A DNA stretch of 46,877 nucleotides from the NCBI GenBank assembly GCA_024226735.1, contig JAAELL010000411.1:1-46877 (forward strand), in the 5' to 3' direction. A program made the translations under genes and the position numbers. Source of the stretch: a bacterium (GTDB taxonomy: Bacteria > Planctomycetota > UBA1135 > GCA-002686595). The notes below the pieces were generated by a model, which saw only the letters and a program-made list of their open reading frames with translations, was not told the origin of the DNA and made no database searches. Below are positions 17,566 to 24,325 of this stretch, one piece after another; the stretch's first letter is position 1, and every line of letters begins with the position of its first letter.

Positions 17566-18069
17566 TCAGGCGCCTCCGCCCAAGATGCGCCGAGCGAGAG
17601 ATTCGAAAGCACCTTCGACCCCCGCACCGGTCTTCGCGCTCGTGACGATGGGCTCCGAGTCGGCCCCGTCGAGCGCCGCGACGGCGCGTGGGTCGACGGC
17701 CCACTCGTCCGTGAGGTCGGCCTTGTTGATCAAGAGCTCGGCGGGGACGTTGCCACAGACGTCACGCAAGCGGTCGCGCAGGAGGATTGCGATGTCGACG
17801 GTGTGCGGGCGCGTTCCGTCGGCGACCAGCAGCGCCCCCGAGCTGCCGCGCAGGTACGACTCACGCAGCTTCTGGAACTCGTCCTCGCCCTGGAGATCCC
17901 AGATCACGAGCGAGACGTCGTTCCCGTCCAGCATGAGTGTCTTCTTCTCGATGCGCACACCGACCGTCGTCTGGTAGCGCTCGGAGAAAATGGAGTGAAC
18001 GAGGCGTTGGACGAGCGAGGTTTTGCCCACCGAGAACGCTCCCAACAGGCAGATTTTCTTGCGGATCAA
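17566..18069 (-). CDS. Ras-like small GTPase (possible Rup-type)
   Basis: A 167-residue single-domain GTPase. G1 is GAFSVGKT (10-17); the switch I region holds T34 and T35; G3 is WDLQG (57-61), where the residue matching Ras Gln61 is Glu62; G4 is NKAD (115-118); G5 is TSAK (143-146). It lacks lipidation signals and any Roc-COR extension. It resembles the prokaryotic Ras-like families of unknown function (Rup) more than MglA. I chose a TTG start at 18069 because it overlaps the upstream TGA stop as TTGA, implying coupled translation, and gives the sequence MIRKKICLLGAFSVGKTSLV without an odd leader. An ATG or GTG further upstream would run 90 bases into the OmpA-like gene. Placed between a membrane OmpA-like protein and a histidine kinase, it is probably the switch of this module. 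Confidence 0.85.
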   Translation of the reverse strand: MIRKKICLLGAFSVGKTSLVQRLVHSIFSERYQTTVGVRIEKKTLMLDGNDVSLVIWDLQGEDEFQKLRESYLRGSSGALLVADGTRPHTVDIAILLRDRLRDVCGNVPAELLINKADLTDEWAVDPRAVAALDGADSEPIVTSAKTGAGVEGAFESLARRILGGGA

Positions 18070-19823
18070 CGCGCGGGTGCCTCCATCACGGACGACAGGA
18101 TACGCACGTCGAGGCGCGTCTCGAACCTCCCAGTCGATTCCCCGCCGCCTGACAGCCACTGGAGGACGACCGACTCGAGCCTCAGGTCGTAGACGAAGCG
18201 CTGCACGGCCGCCGCGCGCTCGGCACCGAGCCCTTCACCGTCCGGCGACTCGTCGGAGCGGGCACCGCCCCGGATCGTCACGCTCACGATCCGTCGCGCA
18301 CTGGAAGCGGCCTCGTCGATGTCCCGGAGCCGCCCCTCGAGCTCGGCCCGATCGCCGACGGTCGGCGCCGCGGATCCGGCGGCGAAGAGGATCACACGCC
18401 CGTCGAGCGCCTCCACCCGCCCCTGCATTCGAGCGAAGTCGGAGTCGACGAGCTCGCTCCGGTCGAAGCGCCCGACGCCGGCCGTGCCGAGCGCGATCCG
18501 ATCAGCGTGATCGATCCACGCCGTGGGAGCTGCGCCGGTCACCGTGACGACGCCGTCTTCGACGTCGACGCCAACGCCCTCGGGAGCCGCGAGCCGCTCG
18601 CGCACGCGACGCTCGAGAAACTCCCGTGACTCGTAGGTATCGAAGTCGAACCGGACCGTGTCGGGGTCGACTCCGGTCGGAAGCAACACGTCCTCGGGCG
18701 CAGCCGCGAACGAATCGCGAAGACCACTCACGACGCGCTCGGAATCCTCCTCGCGAACGCCGAAGACCTGGTAGCCCGGCGCCGCGCGCAGCGCCTCGAG
18801 CGCCGCATCCCACGCCTGGCTACGCCTATGCGCCTGCACGCCCCACCAAACGCCGAGCAAGGCGAGCACGACGATCGCCACCGGCATCACCGCGAGGAAG
18901 ACGGGGCTGCGCTTGCGCTGGCGCCGCTGCTCTTGCAGGCAGGACTCGAGGTGTGGCAGCGTCGCGCGGAACGGTGTGTCGTCCCCGTCGAAGCGCACGA
19001 GGTCTTCGCCGCGCTCGAGGTGAACCGCCTCGATCGCGCGCTGCATGACGAGCCGCACCGACGTCGGCGGGTTGCCGCGCACGACGCCCGCAAGCACCGC
19101 GTGCGGACCGCGCACGATCATGACGCGCGCGCCGCTGATCGTGATCTGCTGCAGCTCGCTGTCCTCCTCGTCCTCGACCAGGTGGATCGAGTCGCGCACC
19201 CAATTGGAGATCGCCGTGAACATGGTTGCCACCAGATCGGCGTCTTGCGTCGCGACGGCCGGGGCCACCGCCTGCGCCAGCGGAAGTCCGGTCTCGCGGT
19301 GAAAGAGAAAGACGTGCTCGACGCGGTAGACGAGGTTCTTGACGAGCACGATCTCCGAGAACGGACGCCCGCTGCGGCGCGCCTCCCAGCGCCACTTGAG
19401 GCTCTGGATCGACAGGCTGTTCTCCAGCGCCGTGTTGACGCCTTCGACCGCCGCTGCGAGCGCCGCCTGGATCGCCTTGCGGATCGCCGGTCCGAGGACG
19501 GGAAAGATCGCGTCGGCGAGGACCTGCGGATTCTTGCGAGCCGAGGTCTCGATGCCAGCCTCGATCGTCGGCGCGAGAGCCCTCGAGAGCTGCTCGTCGT
19601 CGGCCGCGCGCATGAGCACCGCCTCGGGGAGGACGTCGCTGACGTCCCTCGAGCTGACCTCGAGCTTGCGCTCCTCCAGAGCGGCGATGCGCTCGCGCTC
19701 GCCCTGCAGGAGTAGCCGGCGCAGCTCATCGATCTCGCGCTCGGCCGCCGCGCGGGGCACGGCAGCGCTCCCATCCTCGGGGTTCCGCGCAGGCCGCGGC
19801 CGATCACTGTTCTCGGGTTTCAT
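18066..19823 (-). CDS. Membrane protein with BON and OmpA-like C-terminal domains
   Basis: A 585-residue protein. Residues 28-220 form a conserved helical region I associate with cyanobacterial proteins encoded beside small GTPases: IDELRRLLLQGERERIAALE, DVSDVLPEAV, RKNPQVLADAIFPVLGPAIR, LKWRWEARRSGRPFSEIVL, FLFHRETGLPL. One membrane helix lies at 307-329 (SPVFLAVMPVAIVVLALLGV). After it come a BON-like unit (about 410-450, VEDGVVTVTGAAP) and an OmpA-like fold (about 485-575), whose RAAAVQRFV helix is typical but whose peptidoglycan-binding Asp/Arg pair is not clear. The N-terminal half is therefore cytoplasmic and the C-terminal half extracytoplasmic, a layout fit to carry a signal across the membrane to or from the GTPase. 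The ATG has only a weak GGA upstream, inside a 12-bp tandem repeat. Confidence 0.82.
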   Translation of the reverse strand: MKPENSDRPRPARNPEDGSAAVPRAAAEREIDELRRLLLQGERERIAALEERKLEVSSRDVSDVLPEAVLMRAADDEQLSRALAPTIEAGIETSARKNPQVLADAIFPVLGPAIRKAIQAALAAAVEGVNTALENSLSIQSLKWRWEARRSGRPFSEIVLVKNLVYRVEHVFLFHRETGLPLAQAVAPAVATQDADLVATMFTAISNWVRDSIHLVEDEEDSELQQITISGARVMIVRGPHAVLAGVVRGNPPTSVRLVMQRAIEAVHLERGEDLVRFDGDDTPFRATLPHLESCLQEQRRQRKRSPVFLAVMPVAIVVLALLGVWWGVQAHRRSQAWDAALEALRAAPGYQVFGVREEDSERVVSGLRDSFAAAPEDVLLPTGVDPDTVRFDFDTYESREFLERRVRERLAAPEGVGVDVEDGVVTVTGAAPTAWIDHADRIALGTAGVGRFDRSELVDSDFARMQGRVEALDGRVILFAAGSAAPTVGDRAELEGRLRDIDEAASSARRIVSVTIRGGARSDESPDGEGLGAERAAAVQRFVYDLRLESVVLQWLSGGGESTGRFETRLDVRILSSVMEAPAR

Positions 19824-19827
19824 CGCT

Positions 19828-19875
19828 GCGTCCGCCCACGCGTCCGCCCACGCGTCCGCCCATGCGTCCGCCCAT
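19828..19875. repeat. 12-bp tandem repeat (4 copies) in the leader of the OmpA-like gene
   Basis: Four head-to-tail copies of gcgtccgccca[c/t]. On the minus strand each copy reads [AG]TGGGCGGACGC, so each carries a potential ATG or GTG start and a GGCGGA purine patch; the last patch lies just before the real ATG at 19823. The starts inside the repeat are out of frame with the gene and run to a stop at 19808-19810. Confidence 0.9.
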
Positions 19876-19890
19876 GTGCGGCGCGACCGG

Positions 19891-20055
19891 TAGTGTCGTG
19901 GATCCGAAGTTCGTGTGCTGTACGGCGAGCCTCGCGCGGGCTGGCAAGGCGTCGGGTTCCGGGCGTAGCCTCTGCGCTACTCACGGGTTCCGTCAACGCC
20001 GCCAGCGCGTGCGAGGCTCGTCGTACTGCACACGGATTTCGGATCCACGACACTA
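19891..20055. repeat. Foldback element E2 (TAGTG...CACTA), about 57-bp imperfect arms
   Basis: The element starts TAGTGTCGTGGATCCGAA at 19891 and ends with its exact reverse complement at 20055. The pairing continues inward through about 57 bases with some eight mismatches (for example gcgagcctcg against cgaggctcgt). The loop contains a core at 19954-19984 that matches 30 of 31 bases of the core in the element at 43016. Inside it is a mini-hairpin GTAGC-ctctgc-GCTAC. On the minus strand the TAG at the element's edge is the stop codon of the coiled-coil gene. The element separates that gene from the OmpA-like gene within one operon. Confidence 0.9.
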
Positions 20056-20598
20056 GCCTTCGGTCGGCTCGCCCAGGCGCCGCGAAAGCTCCGCGAAAAA
20101 GGATGCGAGCTGGACGCGCGAGACCTTGTCCGACTCGAGATCCGCCGTCGTGTCGTCGACACGGGCGGATAGCGCCTCGATGCGCGTCTCGTACTCGTCG
20201 CGCATCTCGCTGGTCACGGCGAGCAGTCGGGCGTCGAGGCTGGCGAGTGACTTCTTGGCGTGCTCGTCGACCTGAGCGATGCGCTCGTCGAGCGCCTGCC
20301 GCATCTCCTCGAGCAAGGAGCGTTGCTCCGCTTCCCCGACGCGGCGGGCGGCGATTTCGTCGCGGACCTGACCGTCGATGCGCTCGACCTCGCCCTTGAG
20401 CTTGCGCTCCGACGCGTCGAAGCGCGCGTCCATGTCGGTGCGCAGGCGCTGCACGGCCCCGGCAAGCTCGGACCCGAGGGATTCGACACGTTGTTCCTGC
20501 TCCCGCGACCTCGCTCCGAAGAGGATCTCGCGTACCTTGTCGAGGCTCCCTACCTCGTGTGCGGGGACATCGTTGCCCGAGTGATCGTGATCACTCAT
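20053..20598 (-). CDS. Coiled-coil protein, first gene of GTPase/kinase operon
   Basis: A 181-residue hydrophilic protein starting MSDHDHSGNDVPAHEV. A short motif, SLDKVREILFGARSREQEQR, is followed by a long heptad-rich coiled coil (about residues 35-165: ERKLKGEVERIDGQVRDEIA, MRQALDERIAQVDEHAKKSL) and a C-terminal FFAELSRRLGEP helix. There is no membrane segment or signal. The LFG motif near the N-terminus recalls the start of the neighbouring OmpA-like protein's helical domain (IDELRRLLLQG), hinting at a shared docking helix. ATG 20598 opens the acidic, His-rich N-terminus; the longer open frame upstream lacks coding character. Its stop TAG is donated by the foldback element. Function unknown; context suggests a scaffold for the GTPase/kinase module. 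Confidence 0.75.
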   Translation of the reverse strand: MSDHDHSGNDVPAHEVGSLDKVREILFGARSREQEQRVESLGSELAGAVQRLRTDMDARFDASERKLKGEVERIDGQVRDEIAARRVGEAEQRSLLEEMRQALDERIAQVDEHAKKSLASLDARLLAVTSEMRDEYETRIEALSARVDDTTADLESDKVSRVQLASFFAELSRRLGEPTEG

Positions 20599-20932
20599 TG
20601 CGTCCGAATTGTCGATCTCAACCACTTTGGTGACTCCAGCTGACCGCTCGCAGCCATGACGTCTCGAGGAACGGGACCACACAGTCTCGTTCCTCGACAC
20701 TCTCGACGACTTCGCTCGGCAAGGATACCCCGCTTTGGCCACCGAGACGACTCGCGGCGGCACTCCGGCCCTCCACGGGCCCAGGAAGGGGCGTGGAGCG
20801 CCCCTGCGCGTGGCGGCGGCCCCCGACCGTGACGATTCGTTCAGCCGCCCCCGCCCCCCTGGTTCTCGAAAAGGGATGGAGCTAGCTTGGTTCGCTCCAA
20901 GCCCTCCCCCCGACTTCCCCGAGGCCCGACCC
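20599..20932. other. Divergent intergenic region, operon versus response regulator
   Basis: No gene seen. It separates the minus-strand coiled-coil/GTPase/kinase operon from the plus-strand response regulator, so it must hold both promoters. The only clear structure is a 10-bp perfect inverted repeat, tcgaggaacg/cgttcctcga, at 20664-20673/20688-20697. It is a candidate operator, 66 bases before the operon's first ATG. Confidence 0.5.
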
Positions 20933-21616
20933 TTGAGAGCCCTCCTCGTCGACGACGACGCCGACTTCCTGACCTTCGTGACGATCGCCTTGGAGTCACA
21001 CGGCGTGAGCTACGAGACTGCGTCCAGCGCGGTCGAGGCACTCGAAGTCCTCGATGCCAAGAAGCGCACGTTCGATCTCATCCTACTCGACATCGAGATG
21101 CCGGGCCCGACCGGCTGGGACGTCCTGCTCGAGCTACGCGAGAAAGGCAACGAGGTCCCGGTGATCTTCGTGTCAGGTCGGGAGAAGGTCGAGGACCGGG
21201 TCAAGAGCCTGAAGCTCGGCGCCGACGACTACCTGGTCAAGCCGATCCAAGTCGATGAGCTCCACGCCCGCATGGAGGCCGTGCTGCGCCGGCGCCACTC
21301 CCTCGCGCCGCTCGAGTTCGGCGACCTCCAGCTCGACTTGGCGCGGCGGCGCGCCGTGCGCAACGGCAAGCCGGCGCACCTCTCGCCGCGCGAGTTCGAC
21401 CTCCTGCTCGCGCTCACGCGCGCGGAGGGCAAGGTCGTCTCGCGCCAAGACCTCCTGCGCGAGGTGTGGGACATGGACTTCGACCCCGGCACGAACGTGC
21501 TCGACGTCCACATCGGGCGCGTGCGCAAGAAGATCGACCGCCACGGACGCCCGCTGATCAAGACGGTGCGCGGCGAGGGGTACTGCCTCACCCAGCACGA
21601 GAGCGAAGAGCAGTAG
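20933..21616 (+). CDS. OmpR/PhoB-family response regulator
   Basis: A DNA-binding two-component regulator of 227 residues. Receiver domain: acidic triad DDD at 7-9, phospho-acceptor D53 in LILLDIEMPG, the Ser/Thr switch in FVSG, and K103 in DYLVKPIQ. Winged helix (about 125-220): FDLLLALTRAEGKVVSRQDL, NVLDVHIGRVRKKI and the wing KTVRGEGYCL. I prefer TTG 20933 (GAGG eight bases upstream), because the receiver's first strand RALLVDDD begins at once. ATG 20876 is in frame and adds 19 residues, but AAGGG touches it. It is transcribed away from the histidine kinase operon, shares that operon's intergenic region, and is the natural candidate partner of H460. A strong terminator follows. Confidence 0.92.
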   Translation: MRALLVDDDADFLTFVTIALESHGVSYETASSAVEALEVLDAKKRTFDLILLDIEMPGPTGWDVLLELREKGNEVPVIFVSGREKVEDRVKSLKLGADDYLVKPIQVDELHARMEAVLRRRHSLAPLEFGDLQLDLARRRAVRNGKPAHLSPREFDLLLALTRAEGKVVSRQDLLREVWDMDFDPGTNVLDVHIGRVRKKIDRHGRPLIKTVRGEGYCLTQHESEEQ

Positions 21617-21645
21617 CCTCAGCAGCCCGTCCAACCGAGCCCCTT

Positions 21646-21680
21646 GGCCCGCCGGCGCACTCCGGCGGGCCTTTTCTCTT
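21646..21680 (+). terminator. Rho-independent terminator of the response regulator gene
   Basis: Ten-bp GC-rich arms ggcccgccgg/ccggcgggcc (21646-21655, 21662-21671) with a 6-nt loop, followed by ttttctctt. It begins 29 bases after the stop at 21616. This is the clearest intrinsic terminator in the window. Confidence 0.9.
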
Positions 21681-21713
21681 TCCAGGTCCCGAGCTTGAGG
21701 ATTCACTGTTTTA

Positions 21714-21736
21714 CTGTATGGGTATAGACCATACAG
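21714..21736. promoter_or_regulatory. Palindromic operator over a -10 box, likely GntR autoregulation
   Basis: Half-sites CTGTATGG (21714-21721) and CCATACAG (21729-21736) are perfect reverse complements around a 7-nt spacer that contains TATAGA, a good -10 hexamer. A weak -35 (ttcact, 21702-21707) lies upstream. YtrA-type repressors often bind such sites in their own promoter, so binding would block the polymerase. This also argues that the regulator starts downstream, not at the ATG at 21718 inside the palindrome. Confidence 0.7.
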
Positions 21737-21774
21737 ACGCCTCCCCCCGCTACCCCCTGGGCATCACCCCTGCC

Positions 21775-22179
21775 GTGCCGCTCCGCATCCACATCCAGCC
21801 CAACTCCGGCGTCGCGCTCTACAAGCAGGTCGCCAACGAGGTGAAAGCCGCCTTCCTGCGAGGCGCATTGGGCTCCGAGGAGCGGCTGCCGAGCGTGCGC
21901 GAGCTGGCCGCGGAGCTGGGCGTGAACCCCACGACCATCGTCAAGGCGTACGACCAGCTCGAGAACGAGCGGCTGATCGTGCGGCGTCAGGGACAGGGCG
22001 CGTTCGTCGCGGGGGGCCGCGAGCCCCTTCGCCCCGAAGAGGAGCAAGGGCTGCTGACCAAGCTCGCGCGCCAGCTGGCGCTCGAGGGCAGGCGCCTCGG
22101 CTGGAGCGAGGCGGAGATCAAGGCGCAGCTCGACCACGAGCTGCGCGCGTTGCGGCCGACGAGGAAACGCAAGCGATGA
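21775..22179 (+). CDS. YtrA-subfamily GntR transcriptional regulator
   Basis: A 134-residue protein with an N-terminal winged helix-turn-helix (VALYKQVANEVKAAFLRGAL, LPSVRELAAELGVNPTTIVK, AYDQLENERLIVRRQGQGAF) and a short helical C-terminus, the length and layout of the YtrA subfamily. These small repressors usually precede ABC transporter genes. The next gene overlaps it as ATGA and opens like such an ATPase but is cut short, so this regulator has lost its local target apart from its own promoter. I favour the GTG at 21775, since HIQPNSGVALYKQ is the normal opening of the family and the operator lies upstream. No SD is seen, so a short-leader or leaderless mRNA is possible. The ATG at 21718 would give 153 residues. 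Confidence 0.85.
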   Translation: MPLRIHIQPNSGVALYKQVANEVKAAFLRGALGSEERLPSVRELAAELGVNPTTIVKAYDQLENERLIVRRQGQGAFVAGGREPLRPEEEQGLLTKLARQLALEGRRLGWSEAEIKAQLDHELRALRPTRKRKR

Positions 22180-22275
22180 ACGTGACGGACGCGGGCAACG
22201 CGCTGGAAGTGCGCTCGATCTACAAGTTCTACGGCGGCGAGACCGCCGTGCTCGGGCTCGACTGGACCGGCCTCT
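22176..22275 (+). pseudogene. Start of an ABC transporter ATPase, cut after about 30 codons
   Basis: The ATG overlaps the GntR stop (ATGA). The first 26 residues include ALEVRSIYKFYGGETAVLG, the A-loop region of YtrB/CcmA-like ATPases (aromatic Y17/Y20). Sense stops at GLDWTG, before the Walker A loop, and the frame continues as low-complexity Ala/Arg/Ser to a stop at 22641-22643. No Walker A, signature or Walker B exists anywhere downstream. The position right after a YtrA-type regulator confirms what the gene used to be. Confidence 0.75.
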
Positions 22276-22276
22276 C

Positions 22277-22470
22277 GATGGATCCTCGAGCGGAGCCTGG
22301 GGCGACTTCGACGGGGATGGCCTCGAGGATCTCTACGTCAGCCGCTCGGGCGGCGTCGACGCGCTTCTGCGCAGCGTCGGAGACGGAACGTTTCGCGACG
22401 TCAGCGGCGAGGTCGGCCTCCCCAGGGCTCGCGGTTCACGGGCCGCCCACTGGCAAGACTTCGACGGCGA
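22277..22470 (+). pseudogene. FG-GAP/VCBS-repeat fragment
   Basis: In a different frame from the ABC fragment, the DNA encodes GAWGDFDGDGLEDLYVSRSG, then VGDGTFRDVSGEVGLPRARG and AAHWQDFDGE. This is one and a half calcium-binding FG-GAP blades of the ASPIC/CRTAC1 type common in planctomycete secreted proteins. It has no start, no stop and no signal peptide, so it is a scrap of a larger gene. Confidence 0.75.
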
Positions 22471-22530
22471 AGTGCGCTCGAGCGCGGGTTTCGTGTTCCC
22501 CGACGGCTCGATCCAGACGACGGCACAGAA
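22471..22530 (+). pseudogene. Short fragment with FPDGSIQTTA motif
   Basis: Directly after the FG-GAP scrap, in the same frame, the DNA reads SSAGFVFPDGSIQTTAQ. The [FY]PDGxxQTTA string is typical of a short motif in bacterial and phage adhesin or tail-fibre-like proteins. Only some 17 residues remain, so the origin is uncertain. Confidence 0.45.
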
Positions 22531-22540
22531 CTGCTGGGTC

Positions 22541-22969
22541 AGCAACCCGTGCGCGCGCTCGCCGAAGCCGACGAGCTGACCGATCCAGCGCACGACGAGC
22601 CGCTCGAGCTCCGCCATCGCCGGCGCGGAGCGCCACGCGATGACGTTCTGGTACAGGACGGACGCGAGAGCGTCGAAGAGCGCAGCGACCGGATCGGCGG
22701 ACGCGCAGACGTAGCCGAAGGACCGCGGGTGGCCGTTCTTGCGCGAGGCGGGGACAAGCACCTCGCGCACCTCGTCGAGCAGCTCTTCCACCGGCCGCGG
22801 CTCAGCGGGCGGCTCGCGCTCGAGCCGCGCCGCCAGCTCCGCGCCGTTCACGACCGGCAGAAACGGGATCCTCGGCCTCGTTCGCGACGACATCGACGAA
22901 CAGATCCACGACGGCGTGACCGAGTCGGCGCAGCTCGTCAGGATCCAGTTCGCCGTTGGCCGCGTTCAC
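22541..22969 (-). pseudogene. 5' part of a PLP-dependent amino acid decarboxylase (group II)
   Basis: It opens with GTG at 22969 overlapping the icd stop (GTGA) and reads LDPDELRRLGHAVVDLFVDV. It then needs a one-base frame change near 22865 to continue as VVNGAELAARLEREPPAEPR, then HPRSFGYVCASADPVAALFD, SVLYQNVIAWRSAPAMAELE and ERLVVRWIGQLVGFGERAHG, ending at LLT just before the expected GGS substrate loop. This is the aromatic-amino-acid/glutamate decarboxylase N-terminal third; the PLP lysine and everything after it are absent. It was once probably co-translated with icd. Confidence 0.8.
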
Positions 22970-24183
22970 CGGTTCATCTTCGCCTGCAAGCCCTCGTCGA
23001 GCTTGGCGAGGAATTCCTGAGTCGTCAGGTACCCCTGGTCACCACCGACGAGCAGCGCGAGATCCTTCGTCATCGAGCCGGATTCGACCGTCTCGACGCA
23101 GACCTCTTCCAGCGCCTTGGCGAAGGCGCGCACGTCCTCGGTGTCGTCCATGCGGCCGCGGTGATCGAGTCCGCGCGTCCACGCGAAGATCGACGCGATC
23201 GGGTTGGTCGAGGTCTCCTTGCCCTGCTGGTGCTGGCGGTAGTGGCGCGTGACGGTGCCGTGCGCGGCCTCCGCTTCGATCGTGCCCCCGTCGGGTGTCA
23301 TCAGCACCGACGTCATCAGGCCCAGCGAGCCGAAGCCCTGCGCCACGGTGTCCGACTGCACGTCGCCGTCGTAGTTCTTGCACGCCCAGACGAACCCGCC
23401 GGACCACTTGAGCGCGGCCGCGACCATGTCGTCGATGAGGCGATGCTCGTACGTGATGTCGGCCGACTGGAACGCTTGGGCGAACTCGGCGTCGTAGACC
23501 TCTTGGAACAGGTCCTTGAAGCGTCCGTCGTACACCTTGAGGATCGTGTTCTTCGTCGACAGGTACACGGGCCACTTGCGCTGCAGGCCGTAGTTCAAGC
23601 ACGCGCGCGCAAAGCCGCGGATCGACTCGTCGAGGTTGTACATCCCCATCGCGACGCCGCTGGTCTCGAAGTCGAAGACTTCGTGCGTCACGGGCTCACC
23701 GTCGCCGGCGGGCGTGAACGTCATCGTGAGCTTGCCGGCCCCCGGGATCAGCATGTCGGTCGCGCGGTACTGGTCACCGAACGCGTGACGCCCGATCACG
23801 ATCGGCTGCGTCCAGCCGGGCACGAGCCGCGGGACGTTCGAGCAGGTGATCGGCTCGCGGAAGACCGTGCCGCCGAGGATGTTGCGGATCGTCCCGTTCG
23901 GAGACCTCCACATCTTCTTTAGCCCGAACTCCTCGACGCGCGCCTCGTCGGGCGTGATCGTCGCGCACTTCACGCCGACGCCGAGCTCCTTGATCGCGTT
24001 CGCTGCGTCGATCGTGATCTGATCGTCCGTCTCGTCGCGCTTCTGAATCGACAAGTCGTAGTAGCGCAGGTCGACGTCGAGGTACGGGAGGATGAGGCGT
24101 TCCTTGATGAACGCCCAGATAATGCGGGTCATCTCGTCGCCATCGAGCTCGACGAGGGGGGTCTTGACGCGGATCTTGGCCAT
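22966..24183 (-). CDS. icd: Isocitrate dehydrogenase, NADP-type
   Basis: Oxidatively decarboxylates isocitrate to 2-oxoglutarate. The 405-residue product is of the eukaryote-like homodimeric subfamily: [20 protein letters not shown] at the N-terminus, substrate segment [39 protein letters not shown], the metal aspartates in [15 protein letters not shown] and [16 protein letters not shown], and the nucleotide-binding region [17 protein letters not shown], where the His and Arg point to NADP. Length is normal and no break is seen. No SD precedes the ATG. Its stop overlaps the GTG of the broken decarboxylase gene downstream. It is the third TCA enzyme in the window, apart from the mdh-fumC pair. 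Confidence 0.96.
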   Translation of the reverse strand: MAKIRVKTPLVELDGDEMTRIIWAFIKERLILPYLDVDLRYYDLSIQKRDETDDQITIDAANAIKELGVGVKCATITPDEARVEEFGLKKMWRSPNGTIRNILGGTVFREPITCSNVPRLVPGWTQPIVIGRHAFGDQYRATDMLIPGAGKLTMTFTPAGDGEPVTHEVFDFETSGVAMGMYNLDESIRGFARACLNYGLQRKWPVYLSTKNTILKVYDGRFKDLFQEVYDAEFAQAFQSADITYEHRLIDDMVAAALKWSGGFVWACKNYDGDVQSDTVAQGFGSLGLMTSVLMTPDGGTIEAEAAHGTVTRHYRQHQQGKETSTNPIASIFAWTRGLDHRGRMDDTEDVRAFAKALEEVCVETVESGSMTKDLALLVGGDQGYLTTQEFLAKLDEGLQAKMNR

Positions 24184-24275
24184 GGGAGAGGTCGGAAGGG
24201 ATCGATTTGAGGGGCGAAGAGTTTAGGGCACGACCGCCTCGACCGCCACCTGCCCCCATCCCTGCGAGCCGGCTC

Positions 24276-24281
24276 TATACT
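24276..24281 (+). promoter_or_regulatory. Candidate -10 box TATACT
   Basis: TATACT lies 44 bases before the ATG at 24326, directly after the 10-bp palindrome gagccggctc (24266-24275). The same combination of an AGCCGG stem followed by CTATACT is found at 1605-1620 before the gene at 1673. No recognisable -35 at the normal spacing. Confidence 0.5.
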
Positions 24282-24325
24282 CGAATCCGGTACCTGATCC
24301 GAGAATCCGAACCCGAGACACCACG

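Noticed and set aside
19891..20055. E2 as a tRNA or structured RNA gene
   Set aside because: It has no cloverleaf or anticodon arm; the structure is a simple long foldback with a small loop hairpin and has relatives with different arms.
22176..22643. A real 155-residue protein starting at the ATGA junction
   Set aside because: Only the first 30 codons resemble a family; the rest is Ala/Arg/Ser-rich frame-shifted reading through FG-GAP and decarboxylase scraps.
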